From Cellvibrio polysaccharolyticus (GTDB lineage: Bacteria > Pseudomonadota > Gammaproteobacteria > Pseudomonadales > Cellvibrionaceae), in the NCBI RefSeq assembly GCF_015182315.1, contig NZ_PRDL01000001.1:496001-560000 (forward strand): a stretch of 64,000 nt of DNA, given 5' to 3'. Below, in pieces: positions 42,113 through 49,700 of the stretch. The notes under the pieces are model-generated. The model had not been told where the DNA came from, did no database searches, and saw nothing but the letters and a program-made list of their open reading frames with translations. The number at the start of each line of letters is the position of its first letter. Within the stretch, counting starts at the first letter, position 1. The position numbers were made by a program, and so were the translations under genes.

Positions 42113-43072
42113 TCAATCTGTTGTATCGTCATCTGCTGACTTGCGGCGTTGGGCGCGGGGGTGCGCTTTGTCGTAAACGCTGGCGAGGTGTTGGAAATCC
42201 AGGTGGGTATAAATTTGCGTCGTAGAAATATTCGCGTGTCCCAGCATCTCCTGCACCAGGCGTAAATCACTACTCGATTCCAGCATATGGCTGGCAAAGG
42301 AATGTCGCAGCATGTGCGGGTGTACCGGGGTATCCATGCCTTGCCGAGTGCTTAATTGTTGCAAGCGCAACTGAATCGCGCGGTGCCCCAGGCGTCTGCC
42401 TTTCTGGCTGATAAAAAGCGCCGGCTCGCCGGACGGTGCAATGGTATTGCGCAAAGCAATCCATGTTCGCAGGGCTTCAATCGCCTTGCTACCAATAGGC
42501 AATATGCGGGCTTTGTTGCCCTTGCCGGTCACTTCAATCATCCCTTCCTGTAAATCCGCATCCTGCACGTTGGTGGCAGCCAATTCGGCGAGACGTAATC
42601 CGGAGGAATAAAATAATTCCAGAATGGCGTGATCGCGGCAATTTAAAAATTCATCGCCTTCCAGGCTAACAAATTGTGCACTCTGATCAACGTCCAGCAC
42701 TTTGGGAAGGTGGCGATTGGTTTTGGGGGCTTGTACATCGTCTGCCGGGTTGTGGCTTTGCCAGCCCTGGCGAATGCAAAAGTTGAAGAAACTGCGTAAT
42801 GCAGACAGCCAGCGGTGCAGGCTTTTTCCGGATAAACCGGCGCGGTGCAAGTGTGCAAGATTTTGTCGTACATCGCGTGCTTTTAGCGTAGCCAGAGACG
42901 TGAGCGATTGTTGCTCACAGAAGTCGATAAATTTATGCAGGTCGCGCTCGTAGCTACTAACCGTTTTGTCGGAATACTGTTTTTCGGTGCGCATGAACTC
43001 GCGGAATGCCGTCAGTTCATTGGCAAAAAGACGAGGGGCTTGTTCGGCGGTTTCGTAAATAAAGTCTGACAT
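42113..43072 (-). CDS. xerC: XerC, site-specific tyrosine recombinase
   Basis: 319 aa, ATG at 43072. The N-terminal SAM-like DNA-binding domain (about 20-110) is followed by the catalytic domain with all active residues in context: Arg in SSGLRLAELAA, Lys in VTGKGNKARILP, HPHMLRHSFASHML (His and Arg), LGHANISTTQIYTHLDF (His and the Tyr nucleophile). XerC with XerD resolves chromosome dimers at dif. It closes the lptM-lysA-dapF-DUF484-xerC cluster, where xerC normally sits in gammaproteobacteria. Confidence 0.93.
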   Translation of the reverse strand: MSDFIYETAEQAPRLFANELTAFREFMRTEKQYSDKTVSSYERDLHKFIDFCEQQSLTSLATLKARDVRQNLAHLHRAGLSGKSLHRWLSALRSFFNFCIRQGWQSHNPADDVQAPKTNRHLPKVLDVDQSAQFVSLEGDEFLNCRDHAILELFYSSGLRLAELAATNVQDADLQEGMIEVTGKGNKARILPIGSKAIEALRTWIALRNTIAPSGEPALFISQKGRRLGHRAIQLRLQQLSTRQGMDTPVHPHMLRHSFASHMLESSSDLRLVQEMLGHANISTTQIYTHLDFQHLASVYDKAHPRAQRRKSADDDTTD

Positions 43073-43114
43073 AACAATACCAACCCGCTGTTACAGGCAA
43101 GGTGCCTGGTAAAA

Positions 43115-43807
43115 TCAGCGCGGCAAATGTTTGGGCAGCAACCGATTCAGGACTTCGGAAATATAGGTTAAAAACAGCGTGCCCATGCTGGAGCGATAAT
43201 AATTGGCATCGCGGTTGGCGATTGCCAGCAAACCGAACGAGGCGCCGTGCACCAGCGGCACTATCGCTACCGAGCCAATGTCCTGGGCGTGTTTGGGAAA
43301 TATAAAACGGATTTCGCGCTCGCCGAGGCTGCCGCAAATAGCGCGGCTGCTTTTAATCAGCGAGCCAATATGATCGCGTGCTTCAGAGAGCGGCACTACC
43401 CGCGCCTGGCTACCGGGAATACGGTCTGCATGACCGAAAAATAACACGCTGGTGAAGTGGATGCCGAACTCGTGATCAAAACTGTAGTAGAGCGCATCAA
43501 TAATATCAGCGAGATCCTGGCCTTCGAGCAGGTTGAGAATCAGACGCTTGGTTTTATCAAACAGTTTGTCGTTGTCGCGAGCATTGTCGAGCAATTTGCT
43601 GAGACGATGGCGCATATCCATATTGCGTTCACGCAACACCGACACCTGACGCTCCACCAGTGACACCGCCGGACCGCTTTCATGGGGCAGCACCAAATCT
43701 GCCAGCAAGTCTTTTTGATAAACGAAAAAATCCGGATGTTGTCGCAAGTAAGCGGCGACCAGCTCGGGGTCGAGCGGGTCAGCCAGGGTCGGTGAGTGAT
43801 CAGTCAT
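43115..43807 (-). CDS. DUF484 family protein (GAF-like)
   Basis: 230 aa, ATG at 43807, 1 bp from dapF. The family start PELVAAYLRQHPDFFVYQKDLLADLVLPHESGPAVSLVERQVSVLRERN is present, followed by a predicted coiled coil (residues about 50-85) and a GAF-like domain (about 90-225). The biochemical role of the family is unknown; the gene is conserved between dapF and xerC. Confidence 0.9.
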   Translation of the reverse strand: MTDHSPTLADPLDPELVAAYLRQHPDFFVYQKDLLADLVLPHESGPAVSLVERQVSVLRERNMDMRHRLSKLLDNARDNDKLFDKTKRLILNLLEGQDLADIIDALYYSFDHEFGIHFTSVLFFGHADRIPGSQARVVPLSEARDHIGSLIKSSRAICGSLGEREIRFIFPKHAQDIGSVAIVPLVHGASFGLLAIANRDANYYRSSMGTLFLTYISEVLNRLLPKHLPR

Positions 43808-43808
43808 A

Positions 43809-44639
43809 TCAGATTTTTACCTGTCCATGAAAAACCGTTGTAGCAGGCCCGGTCATAATGACCGGATGACCTTCGCCCTGCCACTGAATGCGTAAACTGC
43901 CACCCGGCAGGTTTACTTTGACATCTTCACACAGTTTGCCGCGCAGGCGGCCGGAAACTACCGCTGCGCAGGCGCCGGTACCACAGGCGAGTGTTTCACC
44001 GGCACCGCGTTCAAACACCCGCAAATTAATTTCCGCTTGCGAAATAATTTGCATAAAACCGGCATTCACTTTACGCGGAAAGCGCGGGTGCGCTTCAATC
44101 AGCGGGCCGAGGGTTTCTACCGGTGCGGTGGTGGTGTCATCAACAATGGTGACCGCGTGCGGGTTGCCCATGGAAACCGCAGAAATTTGCAGTTGCTGAT
44201 CATTGACCTGCAAGGGATATTCGGCCGCTTGTGCGTCGGCAACAAAGGGCACCTGTTCCGGCACCAGACGCGGAACGCCCATGTCGACAATCACTTCTTC
44301 ATTGTCAGTGACTTTCAGTGTGATCAGACCGCCCGCCGTTTCAACGCGGATGGTTTTTTTGCCGGTCAATTTGCGGTCGCGAACAAACACCGCAAAACAG
44401 CGCGCGCCATTGCCGCAATTTTCTACTTCACTGCCATCGCAGTTAAAAATGCGGTAGCGAAAATCCACATCAGGATTTTCCGGGGCTTCAACCAGCAGAA
44501 TCTGGTCACAGCCAATGCCAAAATGACGGTCGGACAACTGACGGATTTTTTCCGTGGTTAAACGTACTTTTTGACTGACGCCGTCAATCACAACAAAGTC
44601 GTTACCCAGACCGTGCATTTTGCTAAAGCGTAAACGCAT
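43809..44639 (-). CDS. dapF: DapF, diaminopimelate epimerase
   Basis: 276 aa, ATG at 44639. Both catalytic cysteines lie in their family motifs: CDGSEVENCGNGARCFAVF (about residue 73) and ERGAGETLACGTGACAAVV (about residue 217). The start RLRFSKMHGLGNDFVVID is typical. It interconverts LL- and meso-diaminopimelate for lysine and peptidoglycan synthesis. It lies downstream of lysA in the same orientation. Confidence 0.96.
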   Translation of the reverse strand: MRLRFSKMHGLGNDFVVIDGVSQKVRLTTEKIRQLSDRHFGIGCDQILLVEAPENPDVDFRYRIFNCDGSEVENCGNGARCFAVFVRDRKLTGKKTIRVETAGGLITLKVTDNEEVIVDMGVPRLVPEQVPFVADAQAAEYPLQVNDQQLQISAVSMGNPHAVTIVDDTTTAPVETLGPLIEAHPRFPRKVNAGFMQIISQAEINLRVFERGAGETLACGTGACAAVVSGRLRGKLCEDVKVNLPGGSLRIQWQGEGHPVIMTGPATTVFHGQVKI

Positions 44640-44708
44640 GATGTTGTCCCTATAACAGAAAAATGCCGGACGGTGACGTGCCGGCTGGTGTGACGATTAA
44701 CAGGATCA

Positions 44709-44740
44709 GGCTCCGTAGCCACAAAAATCGCTACGGAGCC
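44709..44740 (-). terminator. Hairpin between lysA and dapF
   Basis: GGCTCCGTAGC and GCTACGGAGCC make an 11-bp perfect stem 8 bp after the lysA stop. No T-run follows on the minus strand, so it may only attenuate transcription into dapF or protect the 3' end. Confidence 0.5.
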
Positions 44741-44748
44741 TTACCGGA

Positions 44749-45996
44749 TTAGCCCGGTAACAGGTGTTCTCCACGCAGCATATCATCAATCGTCTCGCGC
44801 TCACGTGCCAGCCAGGCGGTATCGCCATCGACCACGATTTCAGCCGCACGGCCGCGGGTGTTGTAGTTGGAGCTCATGCTGAAACCGTAAGCACCGGCTG
44901 ACATGATCGCCAGCAAATCACCCGGCTCGATGGCCAGTTCACGATCCTTGCCGAGGAAGTCGCCGGTTTCGCAAATCGGGCCTACCAGATCCCAGACTTT
45001 TTTCTCGCCGTCGCGCGCTTTTACCGGGCGAATATCCTGCCATGCCTGATAGAGCGCCGGGCGGATGTTGTCGTTCATGGCGGCATCAATCACCGCGAAG
45101 TTTTTGTGCTCGGTCGGTTTCAGGTACATCACTTCGGTCAGCAGCACACCGGCGTTGGCCGAAATGGAACGGCCCGGTTCAAACAACAGGCTCAACGGGC
45201 GATCACCCAGTTTTTCCTTGATGGCGGCCATGTACACCGAAACTTCCGGCGGCGTTTCATTGCGATAGGTCACGCCCAGGCCGCCGCCCAAATCCAGATG
45301 GGAAATGGTGATGCCTTTTTCGGCCAGCTGGTCGATCAACAACAGCAAGCGGTCGAGCGCGTCCAGGAAGGGCGTCAGCTGGGTCAGCTGGGAGCCGATG
45401 TGGCAATCCAGCCCTTTGATCTCAAGGCCCGGCAAGGATTTTGCGCGCAAATAAACTTCAGGCGCACGCTCGATGTCGATACCGAATTTGTTTTCTTTCA
45501 AGCCGGTGGATATGTACGGGTGCGTATTGGCGTCCACGTCCGGGTTTACCCGCAAAGAAACGTGCGCCACGGTGTTGTGCTCCACGGCTACCTGTGACAG
45601 CACTTCCAGCTCGGCTTCCGATTCGACGTTGAAACAGAAAATACCTACTTCCAGTGCGCGGGCAATTTCGGAGCGGCTTTTGCCGACACCGGAAAATACA
45701 ATGCGGGATGGCTCGCCACCGGCACGCAGTACACGCTCCAGTTCACCGCCGGAAACAATGTCAAAACCGGCGCCAAGGCGCGCCAGCAGGTTCAGAATGG
45801 CAAGGTTGGAGTTGGATTTGATGGCGTAACACACCATGCCCGGGTGGGAGCCCAGTGCTTCGGCATACGCCAGATAATGCTGGGTAAAGGCGGCGCGGCT
45901 GTAAACATAAGCCGGGGTGCCAAAACGCTCGGCAACGGCTGCCAGCGACAAATCCTCGACGAACAATTCGCCATTACGTTCCTGGAAATACGACAT
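44749..45996 (-). CDS. lysA: LysA, diaminopimelate decarboxylase
   Basis: 415 aa from ATG at 45996 (SYFQERNGELFVED, matching the family start); an in-frame ATG at 46017 would add 7 residues. PLP enzyme of the fold III type: the Schiff-base Lys is in MVCYAIKSNSNLAIL, followed by GAGFDIVSGGELERVLRAG, the HIGSQ loop, LDLGGGLGV and LFEPGRSISANAG, with the C-terminal CETGDFLGKDR active-site Cys. It makes lysine from meso-diaminopimelate. LptM lies 27 bp upstream. Confidence 0.95.
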   Translation of the reverse strand: MSYFQERNGELFVEDLSLAAVAERFGTPAYVYSRAAFTQHYLAYAEALGSHPGMVCYAIKSNSNLAILNLLARLGAGFDIVSGGELERVLRAGGEPSRIVFSGVGKSRSEIARALEVGIFCFNVESEAELEVLSQVAVEHNTVAHVSLRVNPDVDANTHPYISTGLKENKFGIDIERAPEVYLRAKSLPGLEIKGLDCHIGSQLTQLTPFLDALDRLLLLIDQLAEKGITISHLDLGGGLGVTYRNETPPEVSVYMAAIKEKLGDRPLSLLFEPGRSISANAGVLLTEVMYLKPTEHKNFAVIDAAMNDNIRPALYQAWQDIRPVKARDGEKKVWDLVGPICETGDFLGKDRELAIEPGDLLAIMSAGAYGFSMSSNYNTRGRAAEIVVDGDTAWLARERETIDDMLRGEHLLPG

Positions 45997-46023
45997 AGTG
46001 TGACTCGAATTCTGCAAGGTTAA

Positions 46024-46149
46024 TCAGGGGGTGACGGTGGAAGACTCTTCCGTCGGTTGTTCCGGTTGTGGCAGATAGAGCGGCCCTTTCTGCCCGCAAG
46101 CGGTAAGGCACATGCTGAATATCAGCAGCATGGCGACAAGGTATTTCAT
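46024..46149 (-). CDS. lptM: LptM (YifL-type) small outer-membrane lipoprotein
   Basis: 41 aa, too short for most gene callers' defaults. ATG at 46149 with AAGGAAA upstream; stop TGA at 46024-46026. Signal peptide MKYLVAMLLIFSMCLTA, lipobox LTAC (Cys18), then the family motif CGQKGPLYLP and an acidic/Ser/Thr tail. LptM helps the LptD/LptE lipopolysaccharide translocon mature in Escherichia coli. Its place directly before lysA is conserved in Pseudomonas, where the gene is named lppL. Confidence 0.85.
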   Translation of the reverse strand: MKYLVAMLLIFSMCLTACGQKGPLYLPQPEQPTEESSTVTP

Positions 46150-46344
46150 AGGATTTCCTTTAACCGCGCCCGGCGGTAGGCCAGTAGCCAAAACCTTGCG
46201 TAATGCCAGCCGGCAGGAGCAAAACCGCGTGGGTGACGCCCCTTTGGCAAAGGCAATGGCCAGGTAAAAAACAGCAGGCAGTATAACCTTGCCAGCGCAC
46301 CAGCCACAACAAACCCGGGTAGCAGGGATACACTGCCGGACAGA

Positions 46345-47523
46345 TTATCCGGCTTCGAGCAGTGGTTCCGGCTGCTGCCGGTATTGGGAGGGAGTTTTAC
46401 CCACTATTTTCTTGAAAAAGGTATTAAAAACCGACTTGCTGTTAAAACCCGCCTCCAGATAAATATCGGTAATGGTTTTCTCCCGATATTCCGCCGCGCA
46501 CAGCATCCGTTGCGCTTCCTGAATGCGGTATTGATTTACGAATTCATAGAAATTATTGCCAAAGTGACGGTTGATAATCATAGACAGATCCCGCGCCGGC
46601 AAGGCCAGGGTATCGGCCAGGGTGTCGAGGGTAAGATCTGCTTGCAGGTAGGGCTTTTCATGGCGCATGCGCCGATCAATTTGCCGGGCAATATCCGGAT
46701 TCAACAAGGGTTCGTTGGCTGCTTTGCGGGACAGGTTTTTTTGTGAAACGGCTTCGATGCGGGTGAAATAGCGCATGCTGGAAAAAATCAGCACATTGAC
46801 CAGCACAAACATCGAGTAATAGCCGGTCAGGCCAATGCGTTCGAAGGTTGTCATATTGTGGGAGCTGATCAGTCCGCCCACCTTGGCAAGGCTCAGCAAC
46901 CATTCCAGCAGCACAATAATCAAAAAGCCGGCCACCAGTAATTTCAGCCAGGTAATATTGACCCGTTCGATGGAAGAGTGGGTGGTTTTTAACAAGTCCT
47001 TGTATTTGAAAATCAATGCCAGACACAGCCCGCTGTAAATCACGCGTAAACTTTTGCAGATAAAATCCAGCGTGATGTATCCCTGACCGTACACGAAAGA
47101 TTCGTTAATGATCAGCGTCACGCGTTCTGCCAAAGGTTTGCTGTAAAAGGTCAGGCTCATAAATAGCAGAAAAATCGCCAGCGGTATCAGGTGCAGGCTG
47201 TCGCGCTTTTTCAGACAAAAATCGCGGAAGACGAGGGACTTGATATAAAAATACAGCAGCACCGCATCAAGATAATAGGCAATACCACCCACGAAAAAAG
47301 CTTCCGGCCAGTTTTCACGAATTTTCCATTTAAAAACGGCGCCCCACAGAATCAGTTCATGCAGGGGAATCAGAGCGTGGGCAATAAGAAAGGCGGCAAG
47401 AAAATAATTACTGACAGCGCGGCCACTGTTGGTTGCCAGTAATAGCAGTGCAAAAAAAGTGCACTGCATGGCGGTCATCAGTAATACCACATCGTGAAAA
47501 TTGAACAGAACTTCATTGACCAT
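46345..47523 (-). CDS. Membrane-anchored AraC-family transcriptional regulator
   Basis: 392 aa from ATG at 47523; an upstream TTG frame start at 47598 is unlikely. Residues about 1-255 contain seven hydrophobic segments. A linker follows and then the AraC helix-turn-helix pair at the C-terminus: LTLDTLADTLALPARDLSMIINRHFGNNFYEFVNQYRIQEAQRML and KTITDIYLEAGFNSKSVFNTFFKKIVGKTPSQYR. Membrane-anchored AraC regulators sense external or periplasmic signals. It sits next to the GH16 gene and likely controls the glucan locus, but no target site was identified. Confidence 0.82.
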   Translation of the reverse strand: MVNEVLFNFHDVVLLMTAMQCTFFALLLLATNSGRAVSNYFLAAFLIAHALIPLHELILWGAVFKWKIRENWPEAFFVGGIAYYLDAVLLYFYIKSLVFRDFCLKKRDSLHLIPLAIFLLFMSLTFYSKPLAERVTLIINESFVYGQGYITLDFICKSLRVIYSGLCLALIFKYKDLLKTTHSSIERVNITWLKLLVAGFLIIVLLEWLLSLAKVGGLISSHNMTTFERIGLTGYYSMFVLVNVLIFSSMRYFTRIEAVSQKNLSRKAANEPLLNPDIARQIDRRMRHEKPYLQADLTLDTLADTLALPARDLSMIINRHFGNNFYEFVNQYRIQEAQRMLCAAEYREKTITDIYLEAGFNSKSVFNTFFKKIVGKTPSQYRQQPEPLLEAG

Positions 47524-47811
47524 AAAATGCGATGAACCTGTCTTTTTTATTGTGTAATCAGATTGATGCAAGGTAAAAACCGGCGTCTGCTGTTGCAATG
47601 TAATAACTCACAAGGTCGGTCTGACTTTATGTGATGTTGTGATCGCAACGCTGACTGTTGCCGGATCATATCCCAGCGAGGCAGGAACGCCAAATGATTG
47701 CTGCGCATTTTCACCGCACAATGGCATCAGTGCTTTGCGTAACCGATTACCTGGAATAAAAAACCGGCATGAAGAGTTCATACAAAAAGGAGAGCAGGGA
47801 GGGTGCGTTTT

Positions 47812-47841
47812 AAAAAAGTGCGTCCGGAAAAGAAGACGCAC
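47812..47841 (-). terminator. Intrinsic terminator after the GH16 gene
   Basis: GTGCGTC and GACGCAC flank a 10-base loop. On the minus strand the stem is followed by TTTTTT, 28 bp after the stop of the GH16 gene. Confidence 0.78.
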
Positions 47842-47868
47842 CTCTGAAAAAGCGATGAACAGAAGCTA

Positions 47869-49128
47869 TCAGGGAATTCGCGTCAGCCTTAACCAATTCA
47901 GGTTATAGCCACCGGACGGGACGTAAATAGCGACCTGTTGTTGACCTGCGGTGAGCGAAACCTGATGTGAGATGGTAGTCCAGTTTTGCCAGCCACCCGT
48001 AGAAGGAACACTCAGCGTGCCATAGGTTAAACCGCCACCGGCGCGCTCAAACTGGATGGTACCGCCGCCCGATTGGCTGGCTACCCGGTAATCCACCCGG
48101 TAGGTGCCGGAGGTGGGCACGTTAACGTCCCAAACCATCCAGTCGCCGGCATCTATCCAGCCAACGTTTTGCCCGCCTTCCGAGCAATTTTCCACATCGA
48201 CACCGGACATAACGCTGTAACTTTCCGCTTCAATATGAATTGGCGTGCCGCCGCCAGCGCCCTGCTGGTACACCCGCACGTAATCAACTTCCAGGGTACG
48301 TGGCCAGATATTCGGATCTACACCCTGCGCACCGCCCCAGGTACCGCCCACGGCCAGGTTGAGAATAATGCGGAAATCGTGGTTAAACGGCCAGGAGTTG
48401 GGGCCAGTGCCGTCATTCCATACGGTGAAGTAATTGACGTTATCAACATAGAACGCAATACGATCCGGATACCATTCCGCAGCGTACACATGCCAGTTGG
48501 CGGTGGGGTCCGCCACGGTGGTAGTGCCGGTGCGCTGAGTGCCTACCGCCCAGAAACAACAGCCGCTGTGGGTGGAGGCGTGAATAACGTTTTGCTCGTA
48601 ACCCACCTGTTCCATGATGTCGATCTCACCGGCGTTGGGCCAGCCGTAGTTGGTGATCGGGTTGGTGCCATACATAAACTCGTTGGTGGGGTAAAGCCAG
48701 AATGCTGGCCAGGTGCCCCAGCCGCCGGGTAATTTTATTCGGGCCTCAAAGCGACCATAGGTCCAGGCGGTAGTGGAATTCAGGCGGGCAGAGTAATAGT
48801 CATTCTGCCCGGTGGCCGGGTTATACACCGCCGCGGCTTTGATTTTCAGGGTGCCGTTGGATACCCAGGCGTTGTCGGCATTGGCGGTGTAGTGCTGCAA
48901 CTCGTTATTAACCACACCGGGGTTCCAGACTTCGGGTCGCCACTTGTTATCCGGATAACCGGTGTAATTAAACTCGTCGCTCCACACCAATTGCCAGTTT
49001 TGCGCGTGAGCAATGCCGGGTAGCAGTGAGGCGCATAGCCATAAAAGCAAAAAGCATCCGCGTGACAACAAACCGGTGGCGGAATGGCCCACCGGGGATT
49101 TTTTACGAGCGTGATGAAAGTTGGACAT
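47869..49128 (-). CDS. GH16 endo-beta-1,3-glucanase (laminarinase type) with CBM6
   Basis: 419 aa from ATG at 49128, which has CGGAG 8 bases upstream; ATGs further upstream lack one. Signal peptide to about Ala42 (LLPGIAHA). The GH16 domain (about 45-285) has the catalytic block AGEIDIMEQVGYEQN with Glu168 as nucleophile, Asp170 and Glu173 as acid/base, and WPAFWLYP and WHVYAAEWYPDRIAFYVDN. Tryptophan-rich subsites suggest laminarin. The C-terminal CBM6 (about 295-417) contains IEAESYSVMSGVDVE and the ligand-site pattern WIDAGDW. Secreted enzyme cutting beta-1,3- or mixed-linkage glucans. Confidence 0.9.
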   Translation of the reverse strand: MSNFHHARKKSPVGHSATGLLSRGCFLLLWLCASLLPGIAHAQNWQLVWSDEFNYTGYPDNKWRPEVWNPGVVNNELQHYTANADNAWVSNGTLKIKAAAVYNPATGQNDYYSARLNSTTAWTYGRFEARIKLPGGWGTWPAFWLYPTNEFMYGTNPITNYGWPNAGEIDIMEQVGYEQNVIHASTHSGCCFWAVGTQRTGTTTVADPTANWHVYAAEWYPDRIAFYVDNVNYFTVWNDGTGPNSWPFNHDFRIILNLAVGGTWGGAQGVDPNIWPRTLEVDYVRVYQQGAGGGTPIHIEAESYSVMSGVDVENCSEGGQNVGWIDAGDWMVWDVNVPTSGTYRVDYRVASQSGGGTIQFERAGGGLTYGTLSVPSTGGWQNWTTISHQVSLTAGQQQVAIYVPSGGYNLNWLRLTRIP

Positions 49129-49700
49129 AAACAGACTCCGCATTACGTTATTGTCAGACGATAATTCCGGCGCACTCTGCACCTGCAAATGCACACCGAC
49201 AGCGGATTATCAGTATGAAACTTAGGCGATATTCAGCGGGTGGTCGTTCGGCTGGAAGAAAATTCTTTTAAACGTACGCGGCTGTTTTCAGTATTTGCAG
49301 ATTCACATGACAGGCATTTTTCAAGCAACGGAACAACCGCGCCACCGGTAAATAAAATAGCCGTCAGATTAAACGCGGGCAGCAATTGGCGGGGCAGGTA
49401 GCCAGGTATTATTTTCGCAGGCGCTGGCGGCGTATTTTTTAGCAACACACAAGTGATTGATTTAAAAATATTTTTTATAAGTACGGCTGGGCGAACTTTA
49501 CTCGAACCTCAAAAAAATCATTAATTTTGATCGAACGCTATTATTCGGACGACGGCAGCGCGTCAGGTGCCTATTCTGGCCGCGGAAGCCAACCCATCGC
49601 CGTAACACCGGATAATAAATTCGCGGCATTGGCGATAACGGCTGCCACTCTCTAATGATAAAAATTTCTAACGATAAAAATTATTGATGAGGATCTGTCG
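49129..49700. other. Divergent regulatory region between GH16 and the TonB receptor
   Basis: About 570 bp without a credible gene; a 71-codon frame at 49233-49448 has no motif. It should hold the promoters and any operator of the divergent GH16 and receptor genes. No clear pair of inverted repeats stood out. Confidence 0.45.

Noticed and set aside
49233..49448. 71-codon minus-strand frame between GH16 and the TonB receptor
   Set aside because: No signal, no motif, and it occupies the expected divergent promoter region.
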